64,000 bases of DNA from Axinella damicornis (lineage: Eukaryota > Porifera > Demospongiae > Axinellida > Axinellidae): NCBI GenBank assembly GCA_963931865.1, contig OZ007505.1:17509457-17573456 (forward strand). The letters run 5' to 3'. Of this stretch, positions 46,112-63,521 are shown piece by piece. Under the pieces are notes generated by a model that saw nothing but the letters and a program-made list of their open reading frames with translations, searched no databases and was not told where the DNA came from. A program made the position numbers and the translations under genes. Each line of letters begins with the position of its first letter. Within the stretch, counting starts at the first letter, position 1.

Positions 46112-46213
46112 GACTTACCCAGGGGACTCCCCAATTGCAAGATACTGTAGCAAGCACACAAGACGGAGCTGGTACAGTAATACGCTTGGGTAATCCCCTG
46201 GGTAAGTCCCATG
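46112..46213. repeat. Inverted repeat with 20-bp arms
   Basis: GGGGACTTACCCAGGGGACT and AATCCCCTGGGTAAGTCCCA face each other across about 60 bp. Possible foldback element. Confidence 0.75.
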
Positions 46214-46813
46214 CATGGATAGGATATGGCTTTAGCTACACTAATAGCTACAGCATGCGTTGTAGTTTGGAATTCGAGATGACGTAAACTTAAGGCATCA
46301 GCCTCAACTTGAATCAGGTCCCCAATCCTTATTCGAAATTTGGATTCTGCAGTGAGAAAATAGACCACTGGCAGTGGACAAATTTGAAACTGACTGGAGC
46401 TCCCGGAATAATTAATTATAGGAACAAATTAGTGCACGTGCTTGAAGTTGACTGGAAGATATAGCTACTCCCGGAAAGGGTATACAGCTGTAGCTATAGT
46501 GCTCCAACTGCTGGTGCAGCTAGCCTTTATATGACAGCACACCATCCATGTGGCTAAAAATGGAATTGTTTAGCTAGACAAATGCCAGGTTTGTTATTTG
46601 TTATTTGAAGCTAATGGTGTTTACAAATACTTTCAAACTCTCAAAGCACAGTTGCCTCATGCAGCTATATATACATAATATATACATGTAGCGCAGATCA
46701 GGGATAACTTATAGCATAACGATTCATGGACGGAACAATTAGACAGCTCAGTATCTAGAGGTGCAATGTACAAGTGTTTTGAAGTGCAGCACCCTCCAAA
46801 TACTGCTGTCTAA

Positions 46814-46955
46814 GTTGTTGCAGTAAAGCAGGTCTGTTAGCTGTTTTAGTGACCTGCATGCTATAATATATGACCACCGAGGACGAAGCCCGACATGAGC
46901 TAGCATCCCGAAGGTCTCTAAACAGCTAAGAGACCTGCTTGAGTGCAACAACCAG
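46814..46955. repeat. Inverted repeat with about 38-bp arms
   Basis: TTGCAGTAAAGCAGGTCTGT... and the complement of ...AGACCTGCTTGAGTGCAAC pair across a 60-nt spacer, including GTTAGCTGTTTTAGTGACC. Foldback element candidate. Confidence 0.7.
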
Positions 46956-47336
46956 CTTAGACTATGGGTTATATCTTTCTGTATGAAATATGATTTTTTG
47001 ATGAGGTCTCTATTGGATTTTAGAGATCTCATCAGTAAGTTCAAAAGAACAAACACATCAATGATTATTTAGCTATGCTGAGGGACCTTCAAAGTATTCT
47101 ATCTGGATAAATGATGTTGTTTGGCTGTCTGCATAATTAGAAGTTCATAATAATTATTATGAATGACAATTTTGCATGTACCTAATATATAGAGAAGTAC
47201 ACGTATATTATGGTATACTTTGGACTATATAGCAGGGTAGATGCAAGCTAGTCTTGGTGTAGCTACACAGTTAACAGCTGCAGGGCATCAAATTTCTACT
47301 ACTAGCCCAGTGGCTGTCCAAATATTCATTATTCAG

Positions 47337-47757
47337 GGGGTTGGGGAGGGGGAGGGGGAGGGGGAGGGAGAGTGGTAAGGGGTGGGGGAGGGGGGAAGGG
47401 TGGGAGAGGGGGGAGGGGGAGGGGAGAGGAAAGGGGGGGGAAGGGTGGGAGGGGGGAGGGGGGAGGGGGAGGGGAGAGGAAAGGGGGAGGGAAGGGGGAG
47501 GGGGGAGGGAAGGGGAGGGGGAGGGAAGGGGGAGGGAAGGGGAAGGGGGAGGGGGAGGGAGAGTGGTATGGGGAGGGGAGGGGTGGAGGAGGGGGAGGGG
47601 TAGGGAAGGGGAGGGGGAGGGAAGAGGGGAGGTGAGGGGGAGGAAGACAGGGAAGGTGGAGAGAGGGATGGGGAGGGGGAGCAGGAGGGGAGGGGAGGGG
47701 GAGGAAGAGGGGGAAGGATCAGGGAGAGGGGAAGGGAGGGAGAGAGGAGAGGGTGTG
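47337..47757 (+). repeat. 420-bp G-rich (GGGGGA)n tract
   Basis: Runs of G3-G6 separated by single A or AGA across the whole length. Many potential G-quadruplexes on the plus strand. Ends about 240 bp from the stop of paralogue B. Confidence 0.93.
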
Positions 47758-47998
47758 AAATGGAGAACTTTCACAGCGACATTCACAGCGACTCATTACT
47801 AGGCTAAGTGGAAAACTGCTAGCCCCTCACAGTTTATAAATTCACTTTCACAAAAGCACAGTTTATGAGTCATTTTGACAGTTAACAGACTGACACATAG
47901 TTATGCACAAACGTAAGAATGCACATACATTGTACATGTCCAGTTGACACCCGCTTCATATAACTATAGCCAATTGCAGTGCAATGGCACTGACTTCC

Positions 47999-49087
47999 TC
48001 ACATGGCTGCAAGCCTTTGAACTTCTCCAAAGTTCCGGCACATACAGTCAAGGAAATGACAGACACTCTTCTTCGTGACCTTCGTCACGTTCTGCTTTGC
48101 CTGAGTCACTGCATGATGACGACCAGCACGACAGAGATGGTTATGACAGTCACTCATTTTCTGACGAAGGGCATCGACATTCATTCTGACCCTATTCAGA
48201 TCCCTGTCCAGAACTGTGATTTCCTGCAAACCCTTTGAGTAGGTATGCATAAGGTGCGCATTCACTAACGCAACGGCTGTTCCCCCCGCACCTACCATAC
48301 TTCCCAAAATAAAAGTTGCCGCCCCCAAAGGCCCTGCCACAAACAATCCAAGAGTTGCAGCAGCACCTCCCGCAACTGCTGTTGCTATTGACTTGTCCAT
48401 TTGTTCCTGCGCCAACTGCCGTTGTTTCTCCATTTTCTCTACCGAAGCGTGTATGAAGTCTTTGGCAGATTTGTTCGCGCTCATGAAGTTGTCCAAGCGT
48501 GTTTTGCAGCTCTCAAATAGAGTAGTCATCCTCTGAACAAATATCATAAGCCTGCCAAAGCTGCCGTTGTTTTGGATTTCGCGCTTAATTGCCCCTATCT
48601 CGGATTTGTCTGACCCGAAGGCGGCAGCTTTCACGCAAGCATCTCGGTACTTCTGCGCAAAACGAAGTGCCCGTTCTACACGTTCTTTTACGCTTTCAAC
48701 CGTCCTGTCGACTTGACTTTGCCCGGAGGCGAATTCATCAAGCTTACTTCTGAAGTTCAGTAGCGTATCAACTGCTCTACAGGCATATTCGACCGTGGTA
48801 GGCAATCGCTCTGGAATCTCCTCCACGTACTCTTCGAAATTAGTCACAAATTCGTTGAGCTCGCACTTTGATGTCTTTGGCACCGAGACTGCAAATTCGA
48901 CCGTGGTAGGCAATAGCTCTGGAATCTCCTCCACGTACTCTTCGAAATTAGTCACAAATTTGTTGAGCTCGCACTTTGATGTCTTTGGCACCGAGACTGC
49001 ACTGTCTAACTCGGAAGTGTCAGAGGTGCGGGATCTTCGCGGTAGTAGGCATCTGAAAGTTTTTCTTAGTTTCCTGCAAGCCGCCAT
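47999..49087 (-). CDS. Unrecognised helical protein with hydrophobic hairpin, paralogue B (362 aa)
   Basis: Uninterrupted coding frame, start 170 bp from the divergent paralogue C. The basic N-terminus (RKLRKTFRCLLPRRSR) is followed by a 36-residue segment present twice in tandem (AVSVPKTSKCELN...LPTTVE). Next come helices with the family motif YRDACVKAAAFGSD and MTTLFESCKTRLDNF, a Gly/Ala-rich hydrophobic hairpin at about 232-278 (ATLGLFVAGPLGAATFILG, GAGGTAVALV), and a helical, Cys/His-containing C-terminus. It has no recognised catalytic motif and no signal peptide. Same family as the genes at 43.1 and 49.3 kb. Membrane insertion by the hairpin is an inference. It could be cytosolic immunity-like, toxin-like or lipid-associated; the sequence alone does not decide. 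Confidence 0.74.
   Translation of the reverse strand: MAACRKLRKTFRCLLPRRSRTSDTSELDSAVSVPKTSKCELNKFVTNFEEYVEEIPELLPTTVEFAVSVPKTSKCELNEFVTNFEEYVEEIPERLPTTVEYACRAVDTLLNFRSKLDEFASGQSQVDRTVESVKERVERALRFAQKYRDACVKAAAFGSDKSEIGAIKREIQNNGSFGRLMIFVQRMTTLFESCKTRLDNFMSANKSAKDFIHASVEKMEKQRQLAQEQMDKSIATAVAGGAAATLGLFVAGPLGAATFILGSMVGAGGTAVALVNAHLMHTYSKGLQEITVLDRDLNRVRMNVDALRQKMSDCHNHLCRAGRHHAVTQAKQNVTKVTKKSVCHFLDCMCRNFGEVQRLAAM
48791..49006 (-). repeat. 108-bp in-frame tandem duplication within paralogue B
   Basis: GACCGTGGTAGGCAAT(C/A)GCT begins both units (48791 and 48899). The 108-bp copies differ at only a few bases, so the duplication is recent. The length is divisible by three and the frame is kept. 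Confidence 0.93.
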
Positions 49088-49257
49088 CTTTTACCCCGTT
49101 GAGATCTGGTCCAACAAATCTATTTATATGTAGGCTAGTGCGCTAAAAATTAAGTACATGGGAAACTCCGATCTAAGCGGACTCTTGCGTGTATTATACT
49201 ACGTAGCCTAAATTCCCTAATTGTGATTAGTCTTGTGATCGAGTTGAAGAGAGGAAA
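49088..49257. promoter_or_regulatory. Shared promoter region of paralogues B and C
   Basis: 170 bp between two divergent ATGs. AT-rich in the middle (CTAAAAATTAAGTAC). Joint regulation of the pair is plausible but not shown. Confidence 0.5.
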
Positions 49258-50211
49258 ATGTCGGCGACTAGCTCGTGCTCTGCAGTATCGGCTATTCAAC
49301 CTATCATCAAAGAAGCTTTCGCGAAGTTCCAGACCTACCTTGAAGAGCTAAGGCCGGACACACTGATCGCGCTACTCAGTTCGGGTCTTGTCCAGCTCGC
49401 AAACTTCGTTGAGGATTTATTTAAGATCTGCTCGACGAATGGAATCCTAGCCGAAGAAATTGGGGATTTGGAAGTGCTTTTAAATGCTGCACTGGTGAAA
49501 GGTCGTTCATACATAAGTGCGTGCAGGGACGCAGCAGAGTTTGCAGCGGACGACGAGTTTGTGGAGGCGATCAAAGCCGATGTAAAGGGTGGGGGGACAA
49601 ATGAACTGCGTGAACTTTTTCAAGTCATGGAAGAGCATTGGCAAGATTCCGAGAAGCAGTTGAATGAGTTCAATAGTTCCTTCGAGCAAGCCATCAGCGA
49701 AGCGAAATCCAAGACGAAGCTCTATCACGAAGATGCTGCAAAAGCCCTAGACTCACGAAAAACGGCTGTCTCCGGCACTATATACTCTTCAGGAGGAATA
49801 TTAGTTGGAGCTGTAGCCATGGCCACAACGCCGGCAACACTGGGGACTAGTGGAATTCTATTAGGAATTGTTGTAGTAACAGGATGCGTGAAGTTAGCTG
49901 CTGAAAATGTTCTGGACGGAATTAACGCCCAAGCGGTGAAAGGTGTGGCTGAACAGGCAGAGGAGTGCGCCGCTGGCCTTCATGATCAACTGTCCAAAGC
50001 CAAACAGCAGGTTGACAGCATGAGGGGGGCGATGACAGGTGTACGTTCTGCTTTGGACAAGCTCGGCTCAAGATTGGAAAATGATGGCAGCAAGTTGTTC
50101 ATCGAAAGGCAGCTCACACTGCTCCACAAGAAAATGAAGGAGGTTGCCAAGATAGCTGAAGACTCGTTGCGATCTCTACCTCCAACTTTGGCCAGCATTC
50201 GCGATCGTTGA
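49258..50211 (+). CDS. Unrecognised helical protein with hydrophobic hairpin, paralogue C (317 aa)
   Basis: Intronless frame from the first Met (MSATSSCSAVSAIQPI) to TGA. Predicted order: amphipathic helices (FAKFQTYLEELRPDTLIALL), the family motif YISACRDAAEFAAD, a helix with FQVMEEHWQDSEKQLNEF, an acidic/basic coiled region, a Gly/Ala/Thr-rich hydrophobic hairpin at about 169-219 (GILVGAVAMATTPATLGTSG, ILLGIVVVTGCV), and a long C-terminal coiled coil (LHDQLSKAKQQVDSMRG). No catalytic residues stand out. Its stop is only 215 bp before the PSMA5 start. Same unnamed family as A and B. Alternatives include an apolipoprotein-L-like or ClyA/HBL-like alpha-helical membrane protein; I could not test either. 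Confidence 0.75.
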   Translation: MSATSSCSAVSAIQPIIKEAFAKFQTYLEELRPDTLIALLSSGLVQLANFVEDLFKICSTNGILAEEIGDLEVLLNAALVKGRSYISACRDAAEFAADDEFVEAIKADVKGGGTNELRELFQVMEEHWQDSEKQLNEFNSSFEQAISEAKSKTKLYHEDAAKALDSRKTAVSGTIYSSGGILVGAVAMATTPATLGTSGILLGIVVVTGCVKLAAENVLDGINAQAVKGVAEQAEECAAGLHDQLSKAKQQVDSMRGAMTGVRSALDKLGSRLENDGSKLFIERQLTLLHKKMKEVAKIAEDSLRSLPPTLASIRDR

Positions 50212-50426
50212 ACAGTAATTTTGTGTGTGAGTGTTATTTTTGTCATGCTCACGTACATGTACACCTTTTGCAAAAAGTGCTTGCACAGTCCGGTTCCGGA
50301 CTCATAACCGGAGTCCGATTCTTCGAATCTTGGTGCGGAATTGGGATTTGGGAATCAGTACACGTGGCAAAATTTTTACCAGTGCAGTCAGGGGACCGGG
50401 AGCAGGCTGATATTGTCGTACTAGCT

Positions 50427-57405
<6,979 letters not shown>

Positions 57406-57717
57406 TCCTCTTCATCAACTAGTATACTGTTAGAGTGGCTGCATCTTGGATAATTACGCATGACTGCAATATTAAAGTTTACATACATGAGAATGGTACT
57501 ACATGTACACAACATGTGCACTTGATTTGATGCACACATCGCACACATTCACTGTATAATACACATGACATCTGTACTGCTAAAAAGGACGAAAATGAGG
57601 ACTTAAAAGAAGAAAAAACTACAGGTGACTGACGGTTGCCACATGGTTTGAGTTTGATGTATACATTTTAGCAGCTGTGAAGTGTGTTATGACCTTGCTT
57701 TCGGTGACATCATTGAG
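57406..57717. other. Convergent 3' intergenic space
   Basis: 312 bp separate the stops of PSMA5 (plus) and the Ig/FN3 receptor (minus). It holds the ATTAAA signal for PSMA5 at 57471-57476. The receptor's 3' UTR must overlap part of it. Confidence 0.6.
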
Positions 57718-59240
57718 CTAAACAAAAGTTGCGTACTTGGTGCTGGGTGAGGAGTGTGCATTGGATACTTGTGAGGGACTTTCCTCCGATCCCTCCAAGG
57801 AACTATAGGATGGTTTCTCCGCTGAATCACTCTCCCCCGAGTCTGCATAATCAAATTGCACTGGGCCGTTGGCGTGGAGTTCCATGGCCAGGTGGGGGCG
57901 TGGTGTGGTGTGCATCTCCAGGAGGCCATTCCTTGAGCCCTGCTCCATGCCCCAGTCTGACACAGTACCTGTGCAGCAGTGAATCAGATATGAAATATAT
58001 AGGGCGGAGCTGTGATTCTGGGAAGGACATGTGACATCATACGGCAAGTGTAGTCTCATGCTCAGACTCTCCTCCAGACTTTGTCCAGAAGGATAGCCCA
58101 TGCAGGAAGATGTCACATGATACTGTGCCCCATGACTTCATAGTTCTTGTTACACAAATGCTAGTCTCGTGCCCAGCCGTTCACGTGGTGAGGACATCTG
58201 GGCACGAGACTATATAACATTGCCATGGATTGCATGTCACATGATTGCCAGCATATGAGTTTGGGGGCCCGGAAGATGACGTAATATCCGGGAGGACACG
58301 TACACGCAGAGCTATCTACCAAAGCTTCCGGTGATGTCACGTGGCACTGTATCACATGCAAAATCATCCCAAGCTTTCTACCAGTTTTCTCCAAAGCTGT
58401 GAGACAATCTGGGCAGGAAAGCCTGGGTACAAGGCTACTGGTGGCAGGCCTTGACACATGCTAGCAAAATGTGTGGAATACAAAAGTATTGTGCTGAAAT
58501 AATAGGAGATCTGTGAGGCATTATATACCTATGGGTTGAATTTTCAAAATAACCAGTGCAAACTTGGCTCAATGCTATTCACTACTCCTCTGCAGCTCAC
58601 CCAAATTACAATATCCTATAGCTATTTTCGGCAAGCTAGAATACATGCAATTGAGTAGAAAGCTAGATGTGTCCACTAAACCGTAATCGTGAAGAGAAAG
58701 TTGCCAAGCATTATTGAGGTCAATTAACTTTGAAAGCATAATAGACATGAATGAAGAGCATTACAGAATAGAATATGGGCAAAATGTGCCATGGCCTAAC
58801 TGTAATCCTATCGTACCTGTAATCTCTGGTTGTGTGGACGCAGAGTGGGGGCGTGCCCGGTGTTTCAGGGCCTCCTCAAAGGGAGGAGGGTCAATGTAGG
58901 AGGGAGCGCTAGCATTGATGGCTGCCAGCCGCATCTGGAGCTGTGGCGTGTACTGGGTACTGTGGCTCCCCATTAGAGAGCTCTCTGTCTCTGCCCCTTC
59001 AAAACCCCTTGCTGAGCCAAACCTGAGGGAGTGGGGGAGGGTGGGATGCTAAAGCCAACAGCTGAGAACTTGAAATGCTAATGCCAATAGCTTGAGAGCT
59101 ATAAATGCTCGTTATGAATTTAATCATTGCGAATTGCTTGCTTGTGCAGCTGTGATTAATGTTACAGTTGGATACGCCTATGTGTATAAATCTCATATTC
59201 ACACTTAGCAGATGGTGGGCAGTGGTGGAAGGAATGTGAG

Positions 59241-59273
<33 letters not shown>

Positions 59274-62159
59274 AGGATAAAGGTTGAAATCCATATTAAT
59301 ATTATTCAGTCCTGCTAGTCCTGCCTCCAATATTTTCCGCATACAGATAGATCCAATACACCAACAGTATGTTTCAATACCACGCTGCACTGAACCAAAT
59401 AACAGCTGCAGCCACTGAATTCAAATCTCTTGGCGCATGAATCTCATTCCCTGAAGTAGCTACACACAATAGCTGATCAGAGTCATTAGTGTCAGCGGAG
59501 GAATACCTACCACCGATAACAATCTTGGATGGCAGTGAATACTTACTGCTACACAAATGACCTTAAATTTCCATCACGTACGTAATGACTGATGTATACT
59601 GCAAATTGTCGCCATAACATTAGCAGAACAAAGTGATACACGCTTACTTTACTGTAAACAATTGATGCTTTACAATTTACAATTGGCTTGACAACTGCAT
59701 AGCAACACAGTGCAATATCACCCGGTACACAGACAATAACTATCATTTCAGTGATTGCTACCTGCTGCTCCTGCTCTCATAGTCCATCATTGCCCCCTCA
59801 CTCAAGCTGACATCCTTCACACCTGCTCCAAAATAGCCTGAGGCTGGTCGTACTGTGTGTGTGTGGTGGGGGGAGGGGAGGGGAGGGGGTTCATTAAGTC
59901 TTGTGCTGTATGTATAGCTGCTTTTCTCTCAGTCGATCTACTGTTACCCCTCCCAACGCATACATGATTGATTACTGAACATTGAAACAATCCTCCCATT
60001 GCATAATTTATAATCAAAGAGCATAAATATGTGATGTGGCATGCATAAATGATCAGTATATTTCCATGGTGTGCTGTGTTACATGTACACACCGTGGTAT
60101 TTCTTGGCTTTTCCACGGGTGGAGCGGCGTCGTACAACACACACTACGACCACGGCTCCTGTGACCAACCCCAAGGCCAGCAGAAATATGACTACAATGA
60201 ACCAGGTGGTCTGGTAGAAGGCGGGGTCTGGGTTCTCCCGAAGACCAGCTGAAGGGAAAGGGGAGGGGAGAAGGGGAGGAGAGGGGAAGAGTACAGTAAA
60301 TTGAAGTACGAAGGTCAAACGTCATTCCATGCAGTATGGTATGAGGTGTTATGACACAAAAGCAAAAACCACACACTTATACATACAGCCCTTACCTAAA
60401 TCAGTGGATGCTACTACTGTATCTGAGTAGGGTCCCAGCCCAACTGATGTGCTGGCAGCCACCCGAACATCGTAGAGTCCCTTCTCTGTGAGGCCAGTCA
60501 GGAGCAGGCGGCGGGTATCATTACCCACAGAGACAGAGGTGAAGGAGCCTGTGTCTCTTGGACGGAACTGGAGAGTGTAGGACACTATGAGGCCATTTCG
60601 GAGGGACTCGTCTGGAGGCTGTATGTGTGTGTGTATGTGTGAGTGTGTGGAGAAAGGGGGAGGGTACATACCACACCCACGTACACCATCCTATACAATC
60701 ATAATGACCACCCCCCAATAAACTAAACCCCCTTGTTTGCACACATCCTGTTCTGCTCACCTCCCACAGGACCTGCAGTGTGGTTTCATTGATGACGGAA
60801 ACCTTCACATTGGTAGGAGGTCCCCTGGGCCTATCTTCGCTCGTCATCACGGTCTGCACATCACTCTCCACCCGCTCACCACCACTGAACACCGCCACAA
60901 CCCTCACACTGAACAAAGTGAATGGAGGGAGATTCCTGACTGTGGCATTGGTGATGGCGAGGGCGGACTGGTCCTGGGCTATTTGCAATCCATTCGACGC
61001 CACAGTAACCTCCTGGACCACAATGGAGTACATCGTTGGAGGGTTGGTAGTGACAGACGGAAAGTACCAGCTCACTGATATGTTTGTTGATGTTGCAGCC
61101 ACATGGAAGACTACTGGACCAACTGGATTGGCTGAAAATTTGAAGAAATTGCAGATGTTAGGAACTGCAAACTGCAGAGGTTGGAATCATGTTGAAAAAT
61201 TGCAGGTGTGCTATGTATCTAGCTCTGTTACCACGGAAACTGCTACATAAATAGGGAGGATTAAGATGTTATGGCCAACAGGGAATGCATTTAATATTCA
61301 AGCAGTGGTGGATTAGACTAAACAACCAAACACCTGCTATAATTATTGGAAGTTCAGTGTACTGCGGCTGTGTTACATGCATTCCTGCATACATGTAATT
61401 ATGAATACTAACATGTCTAGTACAAGGTGAAAACAAGTCGGGGTACAGGAGGTACCATGTTGGTACATGTAGTTGGACACTTGGATTGTGCCTGCCTCAT
61501 CCCGACCCCCAGGACTTTGCTCAGTTCAAAGGTCAAGTATGCAGTCAAGAAAGTGGAATGAGAGAGGGCCTGGGGACAAAGCTGCTGACACTAACTTCTA
61601 ACTTGTGTCAATAAACTTCATAGTATGGCTATCTCCACCTAGGCACGGCACATCATGCTACTCATGAGATGGCCTGTGGAATTAATGTGCACACATGCAA
61701 GGTAGAGAGCTAGGGCCCTGCCTAGATGCGCCCATTTGCAACTATCACACAATTAAAAGTCATGCTACCTTTCTGGGTATCAGTTCCAGCTCGTACAGCA
61801 ATCTTATTATTCTAGAATGGCCACGTTGGTCTGTATAGTTCACTCACTTGTGATAGTGACTCTGATGACACCAGATGATGTGCTGGGGGCTTGCAACTGA
61901 TTGTATCGTGTTATAACCATACACATATACTCCCCTGCATCACTGTGCTGGACATTCGTAATCATGATATCTCCTGAAGTGTTGGACACAAAGCTCAGTC
62001 TGCCATTGACGGTGAGTGGGGAGGAATTCTTCATCCATAGGTAGGTGATACTTGCCCCTGGCTGGAAGGATGCATTGCAGGGGAGAACGGTGGAGGTACC
62101 CATTTGGGCCGGGATGTCAATGAGGGGAGGGGAGGAGATGGTGGTAGGAACTGTGTGTG

Positions 62160-62198
<39 letters not shown>

Positions 62199-63312
62199 GG
62201 GGAGGAGAGAAGGAGAGGAGGAGAGAAGGAGAGGAGGAAGAGGAAGAGAAGGGGAAGGAGGGGAGGAAGGGAAGAGAGGGGAGGAGGAGGGAGAGGAAGA
62301 GACAGAGGGAAGATGGGAGTGGAGGAGACGGGGAGGAGAGGGAAGGGGAAAGGGAAATGGAAACAGAGGGGGGGGGGGGGGAGGAGGAGAGGAGGGAGGG
62401 TGAGGGGGGAGGAGATTCAAAAGTATTTAGCTAGGGACACTGCGCATGCACATACCCAATTCAACTCTTAGACCAAATAGGTTAATTACACCAACACCTG
62501 CATCCTGTTTACAGCTCTGCTAACTGCTGTGAGGTGATTACATTTACTGTTGTGGCATTCATGGCACAGGTGGATGGAATTCACGGTGTGGTGACAAACT
62601 GGGGCCCACACACCTGTGCGCTGCATGTAGCAGCAGCAGCAACAGCCATAACAAATAGAACATCCATTTTACCACATCTGATTCAATCAGAGGCCTGCAT
62701 TCAGCCTCTAGACAGAACCGAAACTGATTAAATTTGCATTTTGCAAAATAAATATCATCAGCTTTCACTGTGTTAATCGCTAATCTCTAGTACTCTCTTG
62801 TAATGCCCAGTATTCTCCAGTAATCTCTACAACATACCAATTGCAAACAGTACTGATGAGGTCACCACAGACCCAATTTCTCTCGTTCCTATCCTGTTCG
62901 TGGCCGTACAGGTGTACATCCCATTGTGAGTAGCTGCAACAGTTTCTATCCTCAACTCTCCTGACATAAGCACTACAAATCCAGAGTTGTTACTAAGGGG
63001 AACGCCATTCTTAGCCCAGTAGTACAGAGGGGGTGGGGCACCTAGGTGAGAGTGTGTGCAGATGGGAGGGGAGAGAGGAGGTTAAATCATTATGCTTACA
63101 ACAAGTAGGTCTATTAATTATTGCACGAAATTTGTCCCTGAAATTTGTTCCTGAAATGGTAGTCCCTCTGGGTATCACAGCACCATGAACAAATAGCCAC
63201 TAAAGAGCAACATGTATACTACCTGTGGCTGAACAGACAAATTCAAATGGCTGTCCCACAAATGCCACCTGCTCCGGGGGGAGGGTTCTGTTGGTAAAGG
63301 TGGCTGGCTGGG
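57718..63312 (-). CDS. Ig/fibronectin-III single-pass receptor, 3' nine exons (5' end not found)
   Basis: Exons: 63223-63312, 62838-63041, 61848-62150, 60761-61131, 60396-60618, 60093-60248, 59762-59852, 58817-59022 and 57718-57968. Every phase joins; about 630 residues. Order: an Ig domain (FEFVCSATG, YYWAKNG, YTCTATN), a second Ig (VLPCNAS, YLWMKN, YMCMV), an FN3 domain (NISVSWYFPS to VRVVAVFSGG), a second FN3 (LQVLWEPPDES to YDVRVAASTSVGLG), a transmembrane helix (WFIVVIFLLALGLVTGAVVV) with a basic stop (RRRSTRGKAKK), and a cytoplasmic tail of about 200 residues with PSYIDPPPFEEAL and the C-terminus YATFV, which fits a class I PDZ ligand. A cell-adhesion or guidance-type receptor is likely. 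No kinase or phosphatase domain is present. I cannot assign a named orthologue. Confidence 0.88.
58162..58212. mobile_element. TAGTCTC-family element (51 bp)
   Basis: TAGTCTCGTGCCCAG pairs with CTGGGCACGAGACTA around 21 nt. The flanking 9-mers do not match, so the target duplication has decayed or been lost. Receptor intron. A further half-copy (GCCTGGGTACAAGGCTA) lies at 58421-58437. Confidence 0.65.
59238..59272 (+). repeat. Poly-G run
   Basis: About 35 consecutive G in a receptor intron. Confidence 0.9.
60297..60335 (-). repeat. Fragment of the dispersed 27.9-kb repeat
   Basis: TTGAAGTACGAAGGTCAAACGTCA matches, in inverse orientation, the CGACCTTCGTACTT part of the repeats at 27.9 and 40.9 kb. 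Confidence 0.55.
62161..62420 (+). repeat. Poly-G run and GGA-rich tract
   Basis: About 37 G (62161-62197), then GGAGGA/AGGAG purine-rich sequence to about 62415. Adjacent to the acceptor of the exon 61848-62150, so on the gene's strand it is the polypyrimidine tract. Confidence 0.9.
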
Positions 63313-63354
63313 CTGTAGTGTGTGTGGTGGGGGGGGGGGGGGTAGGGGGGGGAC

Positions 63355-63521
<167 letters not shown>

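Larger units (their letters stand above)
43898..47998. other. Intergenic region with small inverted-repeat elements and tandem repeats
   Basis: No gene recognised. Contents: a phrase repeated around 43998-44170 (CAGCCACCT...CTACTGGTCCC), (TG)n at 44440-44474, two TAG(C/T)CTC-family elements, a 36-bp tandem repeat, inverted repeats at 46.1 and 46.8 kb, and a 420-bp G-rich tract. Confidence 0.6.

Noticed and set aside
47271..47786. 171-codon Pro/Ser/Leu frame
   Set aside because: Antisense translation of the G-rich tract, with no similarity or codon structure.
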